From Odobenus rosmarus divergens (taxonomy: Eukaryota; Chordata; Mammalia; Carnivora; Odobenidae), in the NCBI RefSeq assembly GCF_000321225.1, contig NW_004451005.1, forward strand, positions 816,950-880,949: a stretch of DNA of 64,000 nt, written 5' to 3'. The position numbers were made by a program, and so were the translations under genes. This document shows positions 1 through 11,498 of the stretch, piece by piece. Positions within the stretch are counted from its first letter, which is position 1. Every line of letters begins with the position of its first letter. The notes under the pieces are model-generated. The model ran no database searches, was not told the DNA's origin, and saw only the letters and a program-made list of their open reading frames with translations.

Positions 1-255
1 GATGAAATCGGAGGGGGAGACGAACAATGAGAGACGATGAACTCTGAAAAACAAACTGAGGGTTCTAGAGGGGAGGGGGTTGGGGGGATGGGTTAGTCTG
101 GTGATGGGTATTAAAGAGGGCACGTTCTGCGTGGAGCAGTGGGTGTTATGCACAAACAATGAATCATGGAACACTATATCAAAAACTAATGATGTAATGT
201 ATGGTGATTAACATAACAATAAAAAAATTTAAAGGAAAAAATAAAATAAAACACA
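1..255 (+). mobile_element. Young L1 LINE, 3' UTR end and tail (cut by window start)
   Basis: This is the terminal part of an L1 3' UTR in sense orientation. It carries the G-rich tract, the 'gggtattaaagagggcac' block, the block ending 'aatgtatggtgattaacataa' and an A-rich tail from about 211. The same blocks occur antisense at 5761-6303 and in sense at 57423-57569, so the three copies belong to one young subfamily. The tail runs directly into an older L1 in the same orientation, so this copy probably inserted into that older element. Its 5' part lies outside the window. Confidence 0.9.
70..92 (+). other. G-quadruplex-type tract in L1 3' UTR
   Basis: Four runs of three or more G are separated by one or two bases, which fits the canonical G-quadruplex pattern. 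G-rich tracts are a known feature of mammalian L1 3' UTRs. The antisense copy at 5923-5945 keeps the same tract as C runs, and older L1s here keep versions at 3939-3961 and 26094-26115. Confidence 0.75.
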
Positions 256-278
256 TTAGATTGGAAAAAAAAAGAAAG

Positions 279-3200
279 TGAGGGATAGAAAAGCATTTAT
301 CATGCAAATGGAAATGAAAAGAAAGCTGGGGTAACAATATTCATATCAGACAAAACAGTCTTTAAAAAACAAAAGTTGCAAAAAGGGACCAAGAAGGACA
401 CTTATATAATCATAAAGGGAACTATCCAACAAGAGGATATAATACTTGTAAATATTTATACACCCAAAATGGGAGCATACAAATACATAAAGTAGCTAAT
501 AAATATAAAGGAAGTAATTGATAGTAATACAATCATAGTAGAGAATTTTACACCCCACTTACAACAAAGGATAGATCATTTAAACAGAAAATTAATAAGA
601 AAACAGTGGTCTTGAATGACACATTGGACCAGATGGATCTAACAGATATATTCAGAAGTTTTTATCCAAAAACAGCAGAATACACACTGTTTTCAAGTGC
701 ACGTGGAATATTCTCCAGAATAGATCACACAGTAGGTCACAAAACAAGTCTCAATAAATTTAAAAAGACTGGAGCCATACCATGTATTTTTCTGACCACA
801 ATGCAATGAAACTAGAAACCAACCAGAAGAAAAAATCTGGAAAGAGCACAAATAGATGGAGGTTAAATATCATGCTACTGAACAATGAACAGGTCAACCA
901 AGAAATCAAAGAGGAAATCAAAAAATATATGGAGACAAATGAAAATGAAACACAACAGTCCAAAATCTTTGGGATGCAGCAAAAGTGGTTTTAAGAGGGA
1001 AGTTTATAGCAATACAGGCTTACTTCAAGAAGCAAAAAAAAAAAAAAAAAATCTCAAATATTAACAACCTCACCTTACACCAAAAGGAGCTAGAAAAAAA
1101 AGAACCAGCAAAACCCTTAAACCAATAGAAGGAAGGAAACAAAAAAGATTAGAACAGAAATAAATGAAATAAAAACTAAAGAGAGAGAGAGACAGAGAGT
1201 GAGAGAGAACTCAAATAAACAGAATCAGAAATGAAAGAGAAGAAATAACCGATGCCACAGAAGAACAAAGGGTTATGGGAGAATATCATTAAAAATTATA
1301 TGCCAACAAACTGGACAACCTAGAAATGGATAAATTCCTAGAAACATATAACCTCCCAAAACTGAAGCAGAAGAAATAGAAAACTTGAACAGACTGATTA
1401 CCAGCAATGAAACTGAATCAATAATCAAAACACTGTCAATAAACAAAAGTCCAGGTCCAGACGGCTTCACAGGTGAATTCTACAAACATTTAAAGAAGAG
1501 TTAATACCTATTCTCAAACTATTCAAAAAAAAAAAAAAGATAGGAGAGGAAAGAAAGCTTCCAAGTCCATTCTATGAGGCCAGCATTACCCTGACACCAA
1601 AACCAGATAAAGATGCTACAAAAAAAGAGAAGTACAGGCCAATATCTCTGATGAACATAGGTGCAAAAATATTCAACAAAATAATAGCAAACCAAATTCA
1701 ATAATACATTAAAAAAAATCATTCACCACAATCTTCTGGGATTTATTCCTGGGATGCAAGGGTGGTTCTGTATTTGCAAATCAATCAATGTGATACATCA
1801 GTCAAGAAGAGAAAGGATAAAAACCATATGATCATTTCAATAGATGCAGAAAAAGCATTTGAAAAAGTACAACATTCATTCATGATAAAAACTATCAACA
1901 GAGTAGTTTTAGAGGAACATACCTCAACACAATAAAGAAAAGTATATATGGAAAACCCACAGCTAACATCATACTCAATAGTGAAAAATTGAGTTTTTCC
2001 CCCAAGATCAGGAACAAGACAAGGATGTTCAATCTTACCACATTAATTCAACATAGTACTGGAAGTCTTGCCACAGCAATCAGACAAGAAAAATAAACAA
2101 AAGTCATCCAAATTGGTAAGAAAGAAGTAAACCTTTCACTATTTGCAGATGATATGATCCTGTATATAGAAAACCCAAAGACTCCACCAAAAAACTACTA
2201 GAACTGATAAATGAATTCAGCAAGTTTGCAGGATACAAAATCAATGAATAGACATCTGTTGCATTTGTTTATACTAATGATGAAGGAGTGGAAAGAGAAT
2301 TTAAGAAAACAATCCCATTTATAATTATACCAAAAATAATAAAATACCTAGGAATAAACTTAACCAAGGAAGTGGAAGACTTGAACTCTGAAAACTATAA
2401 AACACCGATGAAAGTAATTGAAAACAACATAAACAAACAGAAAGACATTCCGTGGTCATGGATTAGAAGAACAAATATTGATAGAAAATGTCTATACTAC
2501 CCAAAGCAATCTAGAGATTTAATGCAAGCCCTATCAAAATACCAATAGCATTTTTCACAAAACTAAAACAATCCTAAAAATTTGTAGGGAACCTCAAAAG
2601 ATTCTTAATAGCCAAAGCAATGTCAAAAAAGAAAAACAAAGCTGGAGATATCCCAATTCCAGATTTCAAGTTATACTACAAAGCTGCAGTAATCAAAACA
2701 GTATGGTACTGGCACAAAAACAGACATAGTGATTAATAGAACGGAGTAGAAAGCCCAGAAATAAACCCATGATTATATGGTCAATTAATCCTTGACAAAG
2801 GAGACAAGAATATGCAATGGGAAAGAAACAGTCTCTTCAACAAATGGTGTTAGGAAAACTGGACAGCTACATGCAAAAGTAGGAAACTGGACCACTTTGT
2901 TACACCATATACAGAAATAAACTCAAAATGGATTAAGGACCTAAATGTGAAACCTAAAATCATAAAAAGCCTAGAAGAGAGCACAGGCAGTAATTTCTCC
3001 GACATTGGTCATATAAACTTTTTCTAGATATGTCTCCTGAGGCAAGGAAAACAAAACCAAAAATAAACTATTGGGAATACATCAAAATAAAAAGCTTTTG
3101 CACAACAAAGGAAACAATCAACAAAACTAAAAGACAGACAACCTACTGAATGAGAGAAGATATTTGCAAATGGCATAACTGATAAAGGATTGGCATCCAA

Positions 3201-3560
3201 AACATATAAAGAATTTATACAACTCAACACCAAAAAACAAATAATCCAAATAAAAAATGGTCAGAAGATATAAACAGACATTTCTCCAAAGACATGGAGT
3301 TGGCCAACAGACACATGAAAAGATGCTCAGCATCACTAATCATCAGAGAAATGGAATCAAAATCACAATGAGAGGTCACCTCATACCTGTCAGAATGGCT
3401 AGAATCAAAAACACAAGAAATAACAATTATTGGCAAGGTTGTGGAGAAAAAGGAACTCTCGTGCACTGTTGGTGGGAATGCAAACTGGTGCAGCCACTCT
3501 GGAAAACAGTATGGAGGTTTGTCAAAAATTAAAAATAGAATTACTATATGATCCAGTAAT
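279..3560 (+). pseudogene. L1 ORF2 remnant (endonuclease-reverse transcriptase), broken
   Basis: ORF2 encodes the endonuclease and reverse transcriptase that insert L1 copies by target-primed reverse transcription. Visible landmarks in order are: the endonuclease motif S-R-I-D-H at 714-728; the endonuclease S-D-H-N motif at 791-802, already in another frame; the RT catalytic F-A-D-D at 2142-2153; an open piece at 2288-2548 from the region after the palm; and the C-terminal Cys-rich segment around 3440-3530, with C-W-W-E-C from 3467. Frame changes between these pieces, in-frame stops and a poly(A) run at 1034-1050 rule out a functional protein. The N-terminal part of the endonuclease is missing or lies upstream. 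Confidence 0.9.
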
Positions 3561-3938
3561 TCCACTACTAGGTATTTACCAAAAAAATAGGACAACATGA
3601 TATATGCACCCTATATTTATTGCGGCATTATTTACAATAGCCAAATTATGGAAGCAGCCCAAGTGTCCACTGATAGAAGAATGGTAAAGAAGATGTGGTA
3701 TATATATATAATGGAATATTAATCAGCCATAAAAGAAAGAATGAGATCTTGCTATTTGCAACAACATGGATAGATCTAGAGACTATAATACTAAGTGAAG
3801 TAAAAGTCAGTCAGAGAAAGACAAATACTATATGATTTCACTCATGTGGAATTTAAGAAACAAAACAAATGAACAAAGGAAAAAGACAAACCAAAAAACA
3901 GACTCTTAACTGTAGAAAACAAACTGATGGTTACTAGA

Positions 3939-3961
3939 GGGGAGGTGGGTGGGGGAATGGG
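3939..3961 (+). other. G-rich tract in old L1 3' UTR
   Basis: G runs with short spacers sit at the same relative place in the 3' UTR as in the young copies. The match to the quadruplex pattern is decayed but still recognisable. Confidence 0.55.
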
Positions 3962-4301
3962 TGAAATAGGTAATGGAGATAAAGAGTACACTTATGATGA
4001 GCATTGAGTAATGTATAGAATTGTTGAATCACTATATTGTACACCTGAAACTAATATAACACTGAATGTTAACTATACTGGAATTAAAAGACAAAAACAT
4101 TTTGCCTCTTATATAGCATCTCCCACTGAAAACAGGTTAAAGGAATTGGTGGACAAAGGTAGAAGATGAAAACTATATGTATGTGAAGGCAAATGGTAAA
4201 GTTCAGAACTGAGGACATGGTTACAACACATGTGTCCGTGAGGCCGGCCATTGGGCAGAGTTTTCAAAAGTTGACTGTCACTGTACTATAAAAAAACGCA
4301 A

Positions 4302-4494
4302 TGGGGCTCCGTAGGTTAAGTGTCCGACTCTTGATTTCAGCTCAGATCATGATCTCAGGGTTGTAAGATCGAGCCCTGTATCTGGCTCCACACTGAACAC
4401 GGAGCCTGCTTAAGATTCTCTCTCTCCCTCTCCCTCTGCCCCTCCCCACTCACTCACACACATGCACTTTCTCTCTCTCCAAAAAAAAAAAAAA
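4302..4494 (+). mobile_element. SINEC (older variant)
   Basis: This is a full-length copy with a degraded head, the 'gatttcagctcagatcatgat' type of middle and a CT-rich 3' part ending in A14. The middle differs from the 'ccttcggctcaggtcatgat' type seen in most copies here, suggesting an older SINEC subfamily. A possible poor TSD (about 'aaaaacgcaatg') flanks it. Confidence 0.88.
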
Positions 4495-4680
4495 GCAAAA
4501 TGTTCAAATTTCCCTAAACGAAAAGCACTACTACCCTCTGGGAAAGTCAAATGCTCAATCATTAAGACTCACTCAGAAGCTACACATGTTGAGACAATGG
4601 CCCCCTCCTTGAGGAGCTTGCTTCTTTGTTAAGGAAACAGATGGGGTCTACATTTGAAATAAATTAAGGACAGGTTTGGG

Positions 4681-4875
4681 TTTTTTTAAGATTTTACTTA
4701 TTTATTTGACAGAGAGAGACACAGCAAGAGAGGGAACACAAGCAGGGGAAGTGGGAGAGGGAGAAGCAGGCTCTCCGCTGAGCAGGGAGCCCGATGCGGG
4801 GCTCGATCCCGGGGCCCTGGGATCATGAGCTGAGCCGAAGGCAGACGTTTAACGACTGAGCCACCCAGGTGCCCC
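4681..4875 (-). mobile_element. SINEC, antisense
   Basis: Starts with the T-rich complement of the tail and ends with the complement of the head ('gagccacccaggtgcccc'). It is full length and close to the common subtype. No convincing TSD is visible. Confidence 0.93.
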
Positions 4876-5159
4876 AAACCCCGCACTTTTTAAAAAACCT
4901 ACTGGCTTGGAGAATTTGTTAATATAAAGACCAGTACACACTAAAAACATGAATGGCTTCCAGAAGATTTTAGAAATCATAACGGGCAAATCTATAGACC
5001 CATGACAAATTTATAAGGAAAGTGAAGGAATTGCTGGTACCAACCTAACCTTGAGATTTAGACTGTGCTCTCCAGGCCCTAACAAGGAGTCCTCAAGCCA
5101 CTGTGAGAGCAAAACACCAGCCTTGTGCTCCTGTGGTTGCCCTCACTCTTAAGAAGAGG

Positions 5160-5375
5160 CGATGGAGTTATACAGAACTAGATTCAAGTTATACTTCCAA
5201 ACTTACTAGTTGGGGGACCTTGAGCAAGTCACTTAAGTTTCCAAGCTTGTTCTGTAATGTGTAAAATGGGATTCTTTGTATCTAAAGGGTCATCCTGCAG
5301 ATAAAAAGAGATAATCTAAAATCTAAATAAAACCCACTAGAAGGCCTATCACACGACGAGCATGCAGCAAACCAG
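5160..5375 (+). mobile_element. MIR SINE
   Basis: Contains the MIR core order: a decayed 'cttactagttgggggacctt' segment, 'gcaagtcacttaa', then a 'gtaaaatggga' block and a decayed 3' part. MIR is an ancient tRNA-derived SINE shared across mammals. Confidence 0.8.
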
Positions 5376-5534
5376 TAACTACATTTTTTTTGGTCAACAG
5401 TATTTTCAAGAAATTTACAGATACTGTTATTTGTCAGACAGAAGGCTTTTTTGAGTAACACGGGATATGTGCCTCAGTAGTACTAAGAGCAAGAGAAACA
5501 CTAACACTAGGACTGATTCTGATGCTGAAAGCAA

Positions 5535-5748
5535 TGCATACCCTGTGCCAAGATCTAATCTGTATGCTTTGTAAATCTCAGCTCATTCAATCTCTCCAAT
5601 AACCCTGTAAGGCAGGCCCTATCATTATGCCAATTTTACAAATGAGGATACTAACCCTTAGAGAGCCTATGGCTTCCCACACCTTCACCAGCTGTGTGTT
5701 GATGCCCAGCCAATAAGTGGCCAAGGTCAGAAATGGGTTTGACTTGAA
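5535..5748 (-). mobile_element. MIR SINE, antisense
   Basis: Shows the reverse complement of the MIR core: a 'ccaattttacaaatgagga' block, then 'ctaacccttagagag' and 'caataagtggccaaggtcag'. A young L1 3' end inserted at its distal edge (5761-6303). Confidence 0.8.
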
Positions 5749-5755
5749 GCAACTG

Positions 5756-5763
<8 letters not shown>
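5749..5763. repeat. Left target-site duplication of antisense L1
   Basis: The 15-base sequence gcaactgtgcctttt is repeated exactly at 6304-6318 on the other side of the L1 insert. The left copy merges with the poly(T). Confidence 0.9.
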
Positions 5764-5794
<31 letters not shown>

Positions 5795-6303
5795 ATTGTT
5801 ATGTTAATCACCATACATTACATCATTAGTTTTTGATGTAGTGTTCCATGATTCATTGTTTGTGCATAACACCCAGTGCTCCATGCAGAATGTGCCCTCT
5901 TTAATACTCATCACCATGCTAACCCATCCCCCCAACCCCCTCCCCTCTAGAACCCTCAGTTTGTTTTTCAGTCCATCGTCTCTCATGGTTCGTCTCCCCC
6001 TCCGACTTACTCCCCTTCATTCTTCTCCTCCTGCTAACTCCTTCTTTTTTTTTTTCTTAACCTATATTGTATTATTTGTTTCAGAAGTACAGATCTGTGA
6101 TTCAACAGTCCTGCACAATTCGCAGCGCTCACCATAGCACATACCCTCCCCAATGCCTATCACCCAGCCACCCCATCCCTCCCACCCCCCACCACTCCAG
6201 CAACACTCAGTTTGTTTCCTGAGATTAAGAATTCCTCATATCAGTGAGGTCATATGATACATGTCTTTCTCTGATTGACTTATTTCACTCAGCGTTAACA
6301 CCC
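5761..6303 (-). mobile_element. Young L1 LINE, 5'-truncated 3' UTR insertion, antisense
   Basis: About 540 bp of L1 3' UTR lies in reverse orientation behind a 28-base poly(T), which is the complement of the poly(A) tail. An identical 15-bp duplication flanks it, the signature of target-primed reverse transcription. It holds no coding sequence: the copy stopped within the 3' UTR. The C-rich run at 5923-5945 is the antisense of the G-quadruplex tract. Intact duplication and tail point to a recent insertion, possibly polymorphic. Confidence 0.95.
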
Positions 6304-6318
6304 GCAACTGTGCCTTTT

Positions 6319-7550
6319 GATGTAAGGAAGAACTTTTTGGTAGTAAGGGTGGTTTAGCAATGGATCTGGCAACCACTCTGGAGGTCCTTAAACATCAACA
6401 CTCTTCTCCTTGGAGGTTTTGCTGACTGCCCGGCTGGTGAATGGAATTACTAGATTCCATAATTCTTTAACTCAGCCCTCGTGTAAGAGGTGAAATGGAA
6501 CAAGGAATAGGCTGTGCGATTAACAGTTCTTTCCCCTTCTTTGCCCCTCTTCATCCCACCTGATCCACCGAAATGGCCTCTTAGCCCCACTTCCAACTCC
6601 TGATTCAACCCTCTTGTCTCAAGTGGTTTCTCTCTAGAGCCTATGTACTGAATTCTCCCTCTTGGCCTGGCCTCTTCTGATGGGCAAATAGCTTGAATAG
6701 TCTGCCTGACTTATGCTTTGGTTTCTCCCAAGGCACCCCACAGTTCTCTCAGCTCCACATGCATAGCTCTGAGAAATGGGTCATCCTGACCCAGGTGCCT
6801 AGACCTCGTACCCCTACTGGCCCGCACTGTTCACTGAGGGGAGTCAGATGAAGCTAGGGTTGCTCAATACTTGTTTCACTTTCTGATGCTTCCAAGGCCA
6901 CTAGGCTCATTACTTCATAGTAACGCATTGTTGTTCTTCTACCTCCTTCTCCCACCTTCCAAGCCCTAAAGTGTTTTGGGTGATAGGCTTAAAGAAAAGA
7001 CATTACTGTCTCTGAGCCCTACAAGCACAAACAAACCAACACAGAGGGTTTTCAGATCCCTAAAACTTTAACTGGCAGCAAGGGATATAGGCTAACAGTC
7101 ATGGTTGCCTACGAATTTCTGTTTCTGAAAATTCAATTATTCTAATAAGAGAACATGAACAATCCCACTCATCTCAATCCACCCACATCATCTCAGCGTC
7201 AGCTCTTGAGATACACTGTATCCTTAGGAAAAATAATAAAATAAATTTTTACTGAAATATAGCCCACATTCTCACCTCCTCTTTCTAGTCCCTCTGGTTA
7301 CTTTACCTACTTAAAAAATACAGAAGTAATGGGTAGGTAGTGCAAAAGAAACAGGCATTCTTATCATTTTTATCTATGCTTCTTAAAAAGTTTCATAATT
7401 ACTTTTCTCCTGTCTTGGATGACAAGCGTCCTACAATGTGTCCTTAGCTTGTCTGATGCGCAGGTGTCCATGTTTGACCAGAGAGTCACATTATAATTCA
7501 CAAAGAATTTTCTGTTCTTTGAACGCCTAGGTATGTTTCCAGCGACTTTT
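6319..7550. other. Unassigned, about 1.2 kb
   Basis: No gene, RNA gene or confidently recognised repeat. Base composition is ordinary for non-coding mammalian DNA and open frames are short. Confidence 0.5.
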
Positions 7551-7965
7551 AAAATTATGTTACAGCTTTGCGGTGGCTGGGTGGCTCAGTCATTAAGCAT
7601 CTGCCTTCAGCTGAGGTCATGATCCCAGGGTCCTGGGATTGAGCCCCGCGTCAGGCTCCCTGATCAGTAGGGAGCCTGCTTCTCCCTCTCCCACTCCTCC
7701 TGCTTGTGTTCCCTCTCTCGCTGTGTCTCTCTCTGTCAAATAAATAAATCTTTAAAAATAAATGAATAAATAAAATTATGTTACAGCTTTATTGAGATAT
7801 AATTTACACACCATACAGTTCGCCCATGTAAAGGGTACAATTGGTTTTTAGTATGTTCACAGGGTTGTAGAGCCACCTCCACAATCAACGGTAGAACTTT
7901 CATTAACCCCCAAAGACACCCCATATCCACGTCATTCACTCCTCTTCTTCTTCCCAGTGGAACTC
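7551..7965 (-). mobile_element. Ancient L1M 3' end, antisense, split by SINEC
   Basis: The 'acagctttattgagatataatt' start and the following 'cacaccatacagttcgccca' and 'tttttagtatgttcacaggg' blocks match the reverse complement of old mammalian L1M 3' ends. The SINEC at 7570-7771 interrupts it. Confidence 0.7.
7570..7771 (+). mobile_element. SINEC with 19-bp TSD
   Basis: Full-length copy with an 'aaataaataaatctttaaaaataaatgaataaat' type tail. A perfect 19-bp duplication (aaaattatgttacagcttt) lies at 7551-7569 and 7772-7790. It inserted into the 3' end of an old antisense L1M, so it is younger than that element. Confidence 0.96.
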
Positions 7966-8817
7966 ACCCGTCATAAGTGAGCAGCAGAAATTATGGAAAT
8001 GGTATTGTACCTTTGATTAGCTCTTCATTCAGTTTCCAATCCCACATGTTCCTGATTGGGTTGGGGGGAGTGGTGCTCTCTTCCAAGAGGCCGAGGAGGC
8101 ATTGCACTAGGAGGAGCTCCAGTACTAATGGCTAAGGACGATATTTCAATAGCCACAACCGTGGTCCACAACCAAGAACGTGTCTATATGGACCCAATTA
8201 CTTGGAAATAGAGTATTAAAAACTTTTCTTCTTTCCAAGAACAATTCCTGAACTGGAAAAGAAGTTTTTATAATTCCCCCTCAAAAGTCTGTACACAAAT
8301 TTTCCCAGGACCCTCTGTCCCACCCTTGGCACCCCTTCCTCCTTCTTAGCTCTCTCAAAATGCCACACTCTTTCAAAACGCTGGGCCCTCTCATGGCCCC
8401 AGCTGATGAGGGCCCCAACTTTAGTGTGCCACCAGGCTCAGACATAATTCCACACTTCCAGTATGTTCTTTCTGCCTGTCCATTCCTCAACCCCCATCAA
8501 AGCTTAAGTGTCCCATATCTTATGTCCTCTGGGTACTAGTTTTGTCAATTGCAGTGGATGGTATAAGGTTACTATGTCCTCCTCCTAGTTAATACAAAAT
8601 CTTAACTCAGTGTTAAGAAAGCTGTTGTTCTGTTTAAAGGTGACAATCAACGTTCTGAATAATCGTATTGGGGGAATGACAGCAGGTACAGTAAGAGATG
8701 AGAAGGAAGCTGTGATTCTTTTAGGAATTAGATGCATTTGAGTCAGAGAGCTGTGTCAGAGGCCACACTACACATCTGGTAGAACAGCAGTGCATGAAAT
8801 AGCTCCCTGATGAAGCA
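7966..8817. other. Unassigned, about 850 bp
   Basis: No recognisable feature. A 69-codon minus frame at 8281-8490 has no recognisable domain and no splice context that stands out. Confidence 0.5.
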
Positions 8818-8975
8818 GTCAAGGCTTCTCGAACTTGAGTGTGCCAAAGAATCACAGGGCACTTGCTATAATTCCGACTCTTGAGGCCCACCTCCAGAGT
8901 TCCTGCAGATCTGGGGCAGGCCCAATGTCATGCAGGCTCACCAGTGGTTCACAGACCACACTTCGAGAAACACCG
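8818..8975 (+). mobile_element. MER5-like hAT (Charlie) DNA transposon
   Basis: The left end 'ttctcgaacttgagtgtgcc' and the right end 'ccacacttcgagaaacac' are imperfect inverted ends. Between them lies a 'caaagaatcac' and 'tgcaggctcaccagtgg' arrangement typical of MER5A. It is non-autonomous and has no coding capacity. Confidence 0.7.
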
Positions 8976-9187
8976 GGCCAGAGAAATTCCAGACATAACA
9001 GTTGTCTGGTGCCAACTGGGAACTTGTAGGCTTCAGGAGCTTCCCTCTTTTTTCTCCTCTCTGCACTCTCTGCGTACCATAGGGAGGATAAACACACACA
9101 GGGAGAGGTCCCTGGGAAACATCACCAGAAAGTGCATAGGACGTAGCTAAATGTCTCAAAGGCTTAAACAAAGCAGCCTGAACTTTT

Positions 9188-9930
9188 CTTTTCTTTTGGA
9201 AAATTGTAAGCCCACAGAAAGATTGCTACCACAGTATATCCCACACTAGGTCCACCAGCTGCTAGTATCTCATCCCACCCACCGCACCCCTCAGTGCCTG
9301 TAAACGTGCTCCTCTCCTAGCAAACTCTGAAAGTGGACTCCAGACCTCATCACAGTTCACCCCTAAATTCTCCAGTGTGCGTCTCTCAGAAACAAGGGCT
9401 CTCTCCTACACAACCACATCACCATTACCCCACCTGAAAAACCAACATTCATTCAGTAACATCACACCACACATAGTTGTACTGCAACCCCCTCCGTGCA
9501 CCACGGGCCTTTGTAGCTGTGCGCCCAGCCCACGGTGTGGGATTCCCATACTGAGTTTGGTTATTATGTCTCATTATCTCCCCCAATCCCAAACCATCTT
9601 TCTACTTCCCTTGGTTCTTCACGACGCTGAATTCTCTTTAGAGTACAGGTCAGTTGTCTACAGAATATCCCATGTTCCACATTGTTCTCTTTCCCGGAAT
9701 TCAATTGAGGTCAAACATTTACAGCAAGGATGCCTCACAGCTGATGTGGAGTATCTTCCTTTCGTGACTTCCGGGCACATAAAATGCAAGGTGATCACAT
9801 GAAAGGAGCTGGCACAGTGCCCTACAGTGTTCTTAGGGTTTCTCCACTCGCCATGAGACCTTCTTTTTGAAGGAGTTTGCATTCATCCCTCTACTGCTAG
9901 TATCGGCCTGACGCATCACTCCAGCATAGC
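9188..9930 (-). mobile_element. Ancient L1M 3' region, antisense
   Basis: The order 'cacccctaaattctccagtg', 'aacaagggctctctcctaca', then later 'agaatatcccatgtt' and 'gatgtggagtatcttccttt' follows the reverse complement of old L1M 3' ends. Identity is low and borders are approximate. The 141-codon frame at 9377-9802 is a by-product of this repeat. Confidence 0.55.
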
Positions 9931-10411
9931 TCACCAGCTGGCTGTGCTGTGTTTTCATTTCTCCACTATATATAAATTGAAGAGGACTGTATTATTTTCT
10001 ATCTCCTAGGATTGTTGCAGACTTGAATTATACGTTATTGCATTTATTCTCCTTATGAAATACATGCTTTTTGGAAGATGTATGGAAAATTAGGACTTAC
10101 AAGTCCTGTCATTATTTTACAAGAACTTGGAAGTCCTGAATGAGCTTTTAATGTCAAGATGTCTTAAAGCCTCTGAGAGTTTGAGCCAGATGTGAGCTAT
10201 GAATATAACCAATATACTCTCATCATAAGAAAATATTTATGGTGAGTCAAAGCTTGTTTTTTACCTACATCAGAGATGAGAGTAAAGGGTAGATAGGCAG
10301 TGCTCGACAGTTCTTAAAATGGGCACAAAGACAGTTATTCAAATGTTTATAATTTCTTCCTATTTTGTTACAAATTATTTTATAGCATTTCTCACTGGCT
10401 ATTATATTAAT
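9931..10411. other. Unassigned, about 480 bp
   Basis: AT-rich sequence with no recognised gene or repeat. Confidence 0.5.
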
Positions 10412-10421
10412 GATGTTATAT

Positions 10422-10613
10422 ATTTTTTTATAATTTTATTTATTTATTTATTTGACAGAGAGACAGGGACAGCATAAGCAAGGGGAGCGGGAGAGGGAGA
10501 AGCAGGCTCCCCACTGAGCAGGGAGTCTGACGAAAGGCTCGATCCCCGGACTCTGGGATCATGACCTGAGCTGAAGGCAGATACTTAACTGACTGAGCCA
10601 CCCAGGCGCCCCC
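10422..10613 (-). mobile_element. SINEC, antisense
   Basis: Full-length copy. The flanks share 'gatgttatat' (10412-10421 and 10614-10623), a likely TSD. The head complement ends 'ccacccaggcgccccc'. Confidence 0.94.
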
Positions 10614-10623
10614 GATGTTATAT

Positions 10624-10960
10624 TTTTAATATCATTCATTTCTATAGGGAAATCTTAATTGCCTCAGTAACGTGTTAATCTGTACTGCCAATCAAAGAAG
10701 CAATATAAAATACTTTCGAAAACCTCAGAAATCCCAGACCATGCCTTAGTTTAGTTGAAGGTAGCCATGTGCAGGGCTGGGAAGAAAAGAAACTTCCTCA
10801 TATATGTAAGCCAGAGAAATAAAGTGAAAGCAAGTCACCTTAAATCCTTTGTACACCAAGGCTGTGTTTAATTCATATTTAAAAATTAACTTATTGACAG
10901 AAACTGTCCCTCCAATTAAAAGCATTTCTCGTGAAGAACTTTAGAGAGTCACATAGCCAT
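10624..10960. other. Unassigned, about 340 bp
   Basis: No recognised feature. Confidence 0.5.
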
Positions 10961-10964
10961 TGAA

Positions 10965-11075
10965 CTGAAAGACACTTTAGATTTCTCCTCTGATCCTTTC
11001 GCTTTACAGATGAAGAGGCTGAGGCTGGAAAAGACAGTTTGCTCAAGGTCATACTGCTAATCAAAGGTAGATCCA
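10965..11075 (-). mobile_element. MIR fragment, antisense
   Basis: The sequence 'ctttacagatgaagaggctg', then 'gctcaaggtcatactgctaa', follows the antisense MIR core. Only the central part is preserved. Confidence 0.65.
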
Positions 11076-11346
11076 TAAAGACTTAAGAGGTCGAGATAAA
11101 GGCAGGAAGTCCAGGAACTTAGCAAGGACGTATATCCAATGAGACAGGTCTTTGAGTTCCTTAAATTACATCTCAGCGCTGAAGTCAGAACATCTATAAA
11201 TACAGATGCCTCTGCCTTTTGTGCATCTTTACCCCAGAGATGAGGGAATGTTATGCATTTCGTCTGAGATTACATCTCACCGTCTGTGCTGCTTTCTTCT
11301 TTGGACTCTCCCCCTCTAAAATGATCACAGTACAAACATGATTTAC

Positions 11347-11498
11347 CTTTTTAAATTTGCTCATGTGTACCACTGCAGACCCGTCTATTGGGCCAAAAAT
11401 AGCAGCAGTCCCATCTGACACATTAAAATCAAATGACCCCATTAAGCACAGCCAGTCCTTGCTGGCCTTATAAATCACCACAGCATTGTAGATCATCA
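11347..11498 (-). other. Candidate coding exon, unassigned (152 bp)
   Basis: Seen: on the minus strand an AG precedes 11498 ('ttaaaatcccag') and a good donor follows 11347 ('aaaaag' then 'gtaaat'). Between them are 152 bases, that is two bases plus 50 codons without a stop, ending exactly on a codon boundary. The peptide has mixed, globular-looking composition, starting M-I-Y-N-A-V-V-I-Y-K and ending GPIDGSAVVHMSKFKK. The frame stays open beyond the donor to 11251. I do not recognise the family. Against it: the upstream polypyrimidine tract is weak, no second exon was found, and frames of about 80 codons occur by chance elsewhere here. It could be a real exon of a minus-strand gene, a decayed exon or chance. 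Confidence 0.25.

Larger units (their letters stand above)
279..4090 (+). mobile_element. Old L1 LINE: ORF2 (endonuclease to C-terminus) plus 3' UTR
   Basis: About 3.8 kb of an L1 lies in sense orientation, starting inside the ORF2 endonuclease region and running through reverse transcriptase, C-terminus and 3' UTR. It ends with 'gttaactatactggaatta' and a short A-rich tail near 4090. The 3' end matches the insertion at 55414-56033, so both belong to one older carnivore subfamily. Many stops and frameshifts show it is dead. Confidence 0.93.

Noticed and set aside
4698..4886. Recurrent small proteins containing a G-A-W-V-A-Q-S-V-K-R-L-P-S-A-Q-like peptide (also 12243-12449, 17689-17877, 35182-35406, 43798-43995, 47482-47865)
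   Set aside because: This is the sense translation of the SINEC head repeated at each copy, not a gene family.
9377..9802. 141-codon plus frame
   Set aside because: It lies antisense within an ancient L1M 3' region and shows no domain.
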